Below, piece by piece: positions 4,698 through 5,982 of a stretch of 5,982 nucleotides of DNA. Under the pieces are notes generated by a model. That model ran no database searches. It was not told the origin of the DNA and saw only the letters and a program-made list of their open reading frames with translations. The DNA comes from Chlamydiae bacterium RIFCSPHIGHO2_12_FULL_49_9. GTDB lineage: Bacteria > Chlamydiota > Chlamydiia > Chlamydiales > SM23-39. Location: positions 915 to 6,896 of the forward strand of contig MGLY01000039.1 of assembly GCA_001794935.1 (NCBI GenBank). Direction: 5' to 3'. The translations under genes were made by a program, and so were the position numbers. Numbering within the stretch: position 1 is the stretch's first letter; the number at the start of each line of letters is the position of its first letter.

Positions 4698-5951
4698 ATG
4701 GATTTGGGGCTCAGCTCGATTGCGACCTTCGCGTTTGTTTTCATCGGAATGGGACTTGCCGCCATGATTCTCTATGCTAGAGAAAAGCTTGTCTCTAAAG
4801 CTCTTTGCAAAATCAAAATCAATGAAAATCTCGTCAAAGAAGTCGCCGGCGGCTGCACACTCCTGGACGCTCTTTTAAGAAATGGGATCCCCGTTCCCTC
4901 TCCTTGCGGAGGGAAGGCGACCTGCAAGCAGTGCAAGGTCAAAGTTGTTGAAGGGGGAGGCGATCCTTTAGAGCCCGATCGGGCCACTTTTAGCAGAAAG
5001 GATCTCGGAGCCGGCTGGCGCCTCTCTTGTCAGTTCAAGGTAAAAAAGGATCTAAAAGTCGCTATTCCCGAAGAGATGCTCTCGGTGCAGCAGTTTGAGG
5101 GGATCGTTTTAAGCAATCAGAATGTGGCGACGTTTATCAAAGAACTCATTGTTGAAATTCCCCAAGATCTCAAATACCGCTCCGGCGCCTACCTACAGGT
5201 CCATACGCCGCCCTACAAGATCAATACATCGGACTGGAAACAGACGATGGACCCAAAGTTTTATCCCGATTGGGAACAGTATCGGCTTTTCGATCGGATG
5301 ATTGAATTTGCCTCCGGCTCACCCGAAATTAGGGCTTATTCTTTGGCATCGTACCCGGCTGAAGGGAAAACGCTCAAATTCAACGTCCGCATTGCCACCC
5401 CTCCTTTTAAAAACCACGAGTTGACACGCCACCCCTGGGGCATCTGCTCTTCGTATTTGTTTTCTCTGAAGCCGAAGGACAAAGTGCCGCTATCGGGTCC
5501 CTATGGCGAGTCGTTTATGAAAAACGATGCAAGAGAGCTCATCTTCTTGATCGGCGGGGCCGGGTCATCTTTTGGAAGAGCTCATATTTTGCACCTTTTT
5601 ATGACGGAGAAAACAAAGAGGAAAGTGACTCTCTGGTATGGAGCGAGATCGCTAAAGGAAAATATCTACGAGGCTGAGTACAAAAAGCTCGCTGAAAGTT
5701 TTCCGAACTTCACCTATCATCTCGTTTTGTCCGAGCCCTTGGAAGAAGATCAATGGCCCAAAGAGGATCCTTTGAAGACAAATTATCTATTTAAAGCCTT
5801 TGAAGAGGGGCAGCTAAAAAAGATGGAGGCGCCGGAAGATCTCCTCTATTATGTGTGCGGACCGCCCCTTCATAACAGCTCTGTGATGAAACTGCTGGAC
5901 GATTATGGAGTGCCCCGCGAGAATATTGTTTTGGACGACTTTGGAAATTAA
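4698..5951 (+). CDS. nqrF: Na+-translocating NADH:quinone reductase subunit F
   Basis: NqrF is the NADH-oxidising entry subunit of the Na+-NQR complex in the inner membrane; it passes electrons from NADH through FAD and a 2Fe-2S cluster and so helps build a sodium gradient. The 417-residue product has one N-terminal membrane helix (about 5-27) and a ferredoxin domain (about 36-128) with cluster ligands C70, C76, C79 and C111, the same numbers as in Vibrio NqrF. A flavin domain follows with RAYSLAS (212-218), then an NADH domain with IGGAGSSFGRAHI (285-297), WYGARS (313-318), YYVCGPP (384-390) and the terminal DDFG (413-416). Vibrio has GMAPMRSHI where this protein has GSSFGRAHI; I recall a similar form in Chlamydia. 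No Shine-Dalgarno precedes the ATG at 4698, but later Met codons would destroy the membrane helix. Other nqr genes are absent from the window. In C. trachomatis nqrF also stands apart from nqrA and nqrBCDE, next to yajC. Confidence 0.95.
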   Translation: MDLGLSSIATFAFVFIGMGLAAMILYAREKLVSKALCKIKINENLVKEVAGGCTLLDALLRNGIPVPSPCGGKATCKQCKVKVVEGGGDPLEPDRATFSRKDLGAGWRLSCQFKVKKDLKVAIPEEMLSVQQFEGIVLSNQNVATFIKELIVEIPQDLKYRSGAYLQVHTPPYKINTSDWKQTMDPKFYPDWEQYRLFDRMIEFASGSPEIRAYSLASYPAEGKTLKFNVRIATPPFKNHELTRHPWGICSSYLFSLKPKDKVPLSGPYGESFMKNDARELIFLIGGAGSSFGRAHILHLFMTEKTKRKVTLWYGARSLKENIYEAEYKKLAESFPNFTYHLVLSEPLEEDQWPKEDPLKTNYLFKAFEEGQLKKMEAPEDLLYYVCGPPLHNSSVMKLLDDYGVPRENIVLDDFGN

Positions 5952-5954
5952 CTT

Positions 5955-5982
5955 ATGAGCCTATCCCACTATTCTGATTTCT
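5955..5982 (+). CDS. Possible start of a downstream gene, truncated by the window
   Basis: An ATG three bases after the nqrF stop opens a frame reading MSLSHYSDF to the edge. The close spacing suggests an operon with nqrF. A weak GGA (5943-5945) lies 9 nt upstream, inside the end of nqrF. Nine residues are too few to recognise a family, and the reading frame could close just outside. Confidence 0.4.

Overview
The window looks like a piece of a Chlamydiae chromosome, most likely from a lineage outside the Chlamydiaceae (an environmental or 'Chlamydia-like' organism). Three things point there. A short gene encodes the chlamydial histone H1-like protein Hc1 (GNKAAAQRVR and IKLEKIAK motifs). A partial gene on the minus strand encodes a MOMP-type outer-membrane barrel with the chlamydial 'GNP' N-terminus. 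The order hctA - rRNA m5U methyltransferase - yajC - nqrF matches, from memory, the CT743-CT740 block of Chlamydia trachomatis. The short Hc1, the compact MOMP-like protein and an htpG inside the block are the reasons for placing it outside the classical genus.

Layout. Bases 1-715 (minus strand, open at the left edge) hold the MOMP-like porin. A 127-bp divergent intergenic region (716-842) separates it from hctA (843-1055), and each side has a candidate promoter. Then follow the 23S rRNA uracil-5-methyltransferase gene rlmD/rumA (1085-2461) and yajC (2512-2823), all on the plus strand with gaps of 29 and 50 nt, so probably one transcript. htpG (2810-4615, minus) converges on yajC, and the two coding regions overlap by 14 bp. 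A compact 82-bp region (4616-4697) separates htpG from nqrF (4698-5951, plus). It holds two good sigma-70-type promoters facing away from each other whose -35 hexamers occupy almost the same bases. A possible next gene begins at 5955 and runs off the right edge.

The gene products serve nucleoid compaction (Hc1), ribosome modification (RlmD), Sec-dependent protein export (YajC), protein folding (HtpG), Na+-coupled respiration (NqrF) and the outer membrane (MOMP-like). These are mostly core functions. I see no mobile element, CRISPR array, tRNA or rRNA, and no clearly novel multigene system. The parts most worth a second look are regulatory: the shared -35 between htpG and nqrF, the possibly leaderless nqrF mRNA, and a perfect 7-bp hairpin that places the rlmD start codon in its loop.
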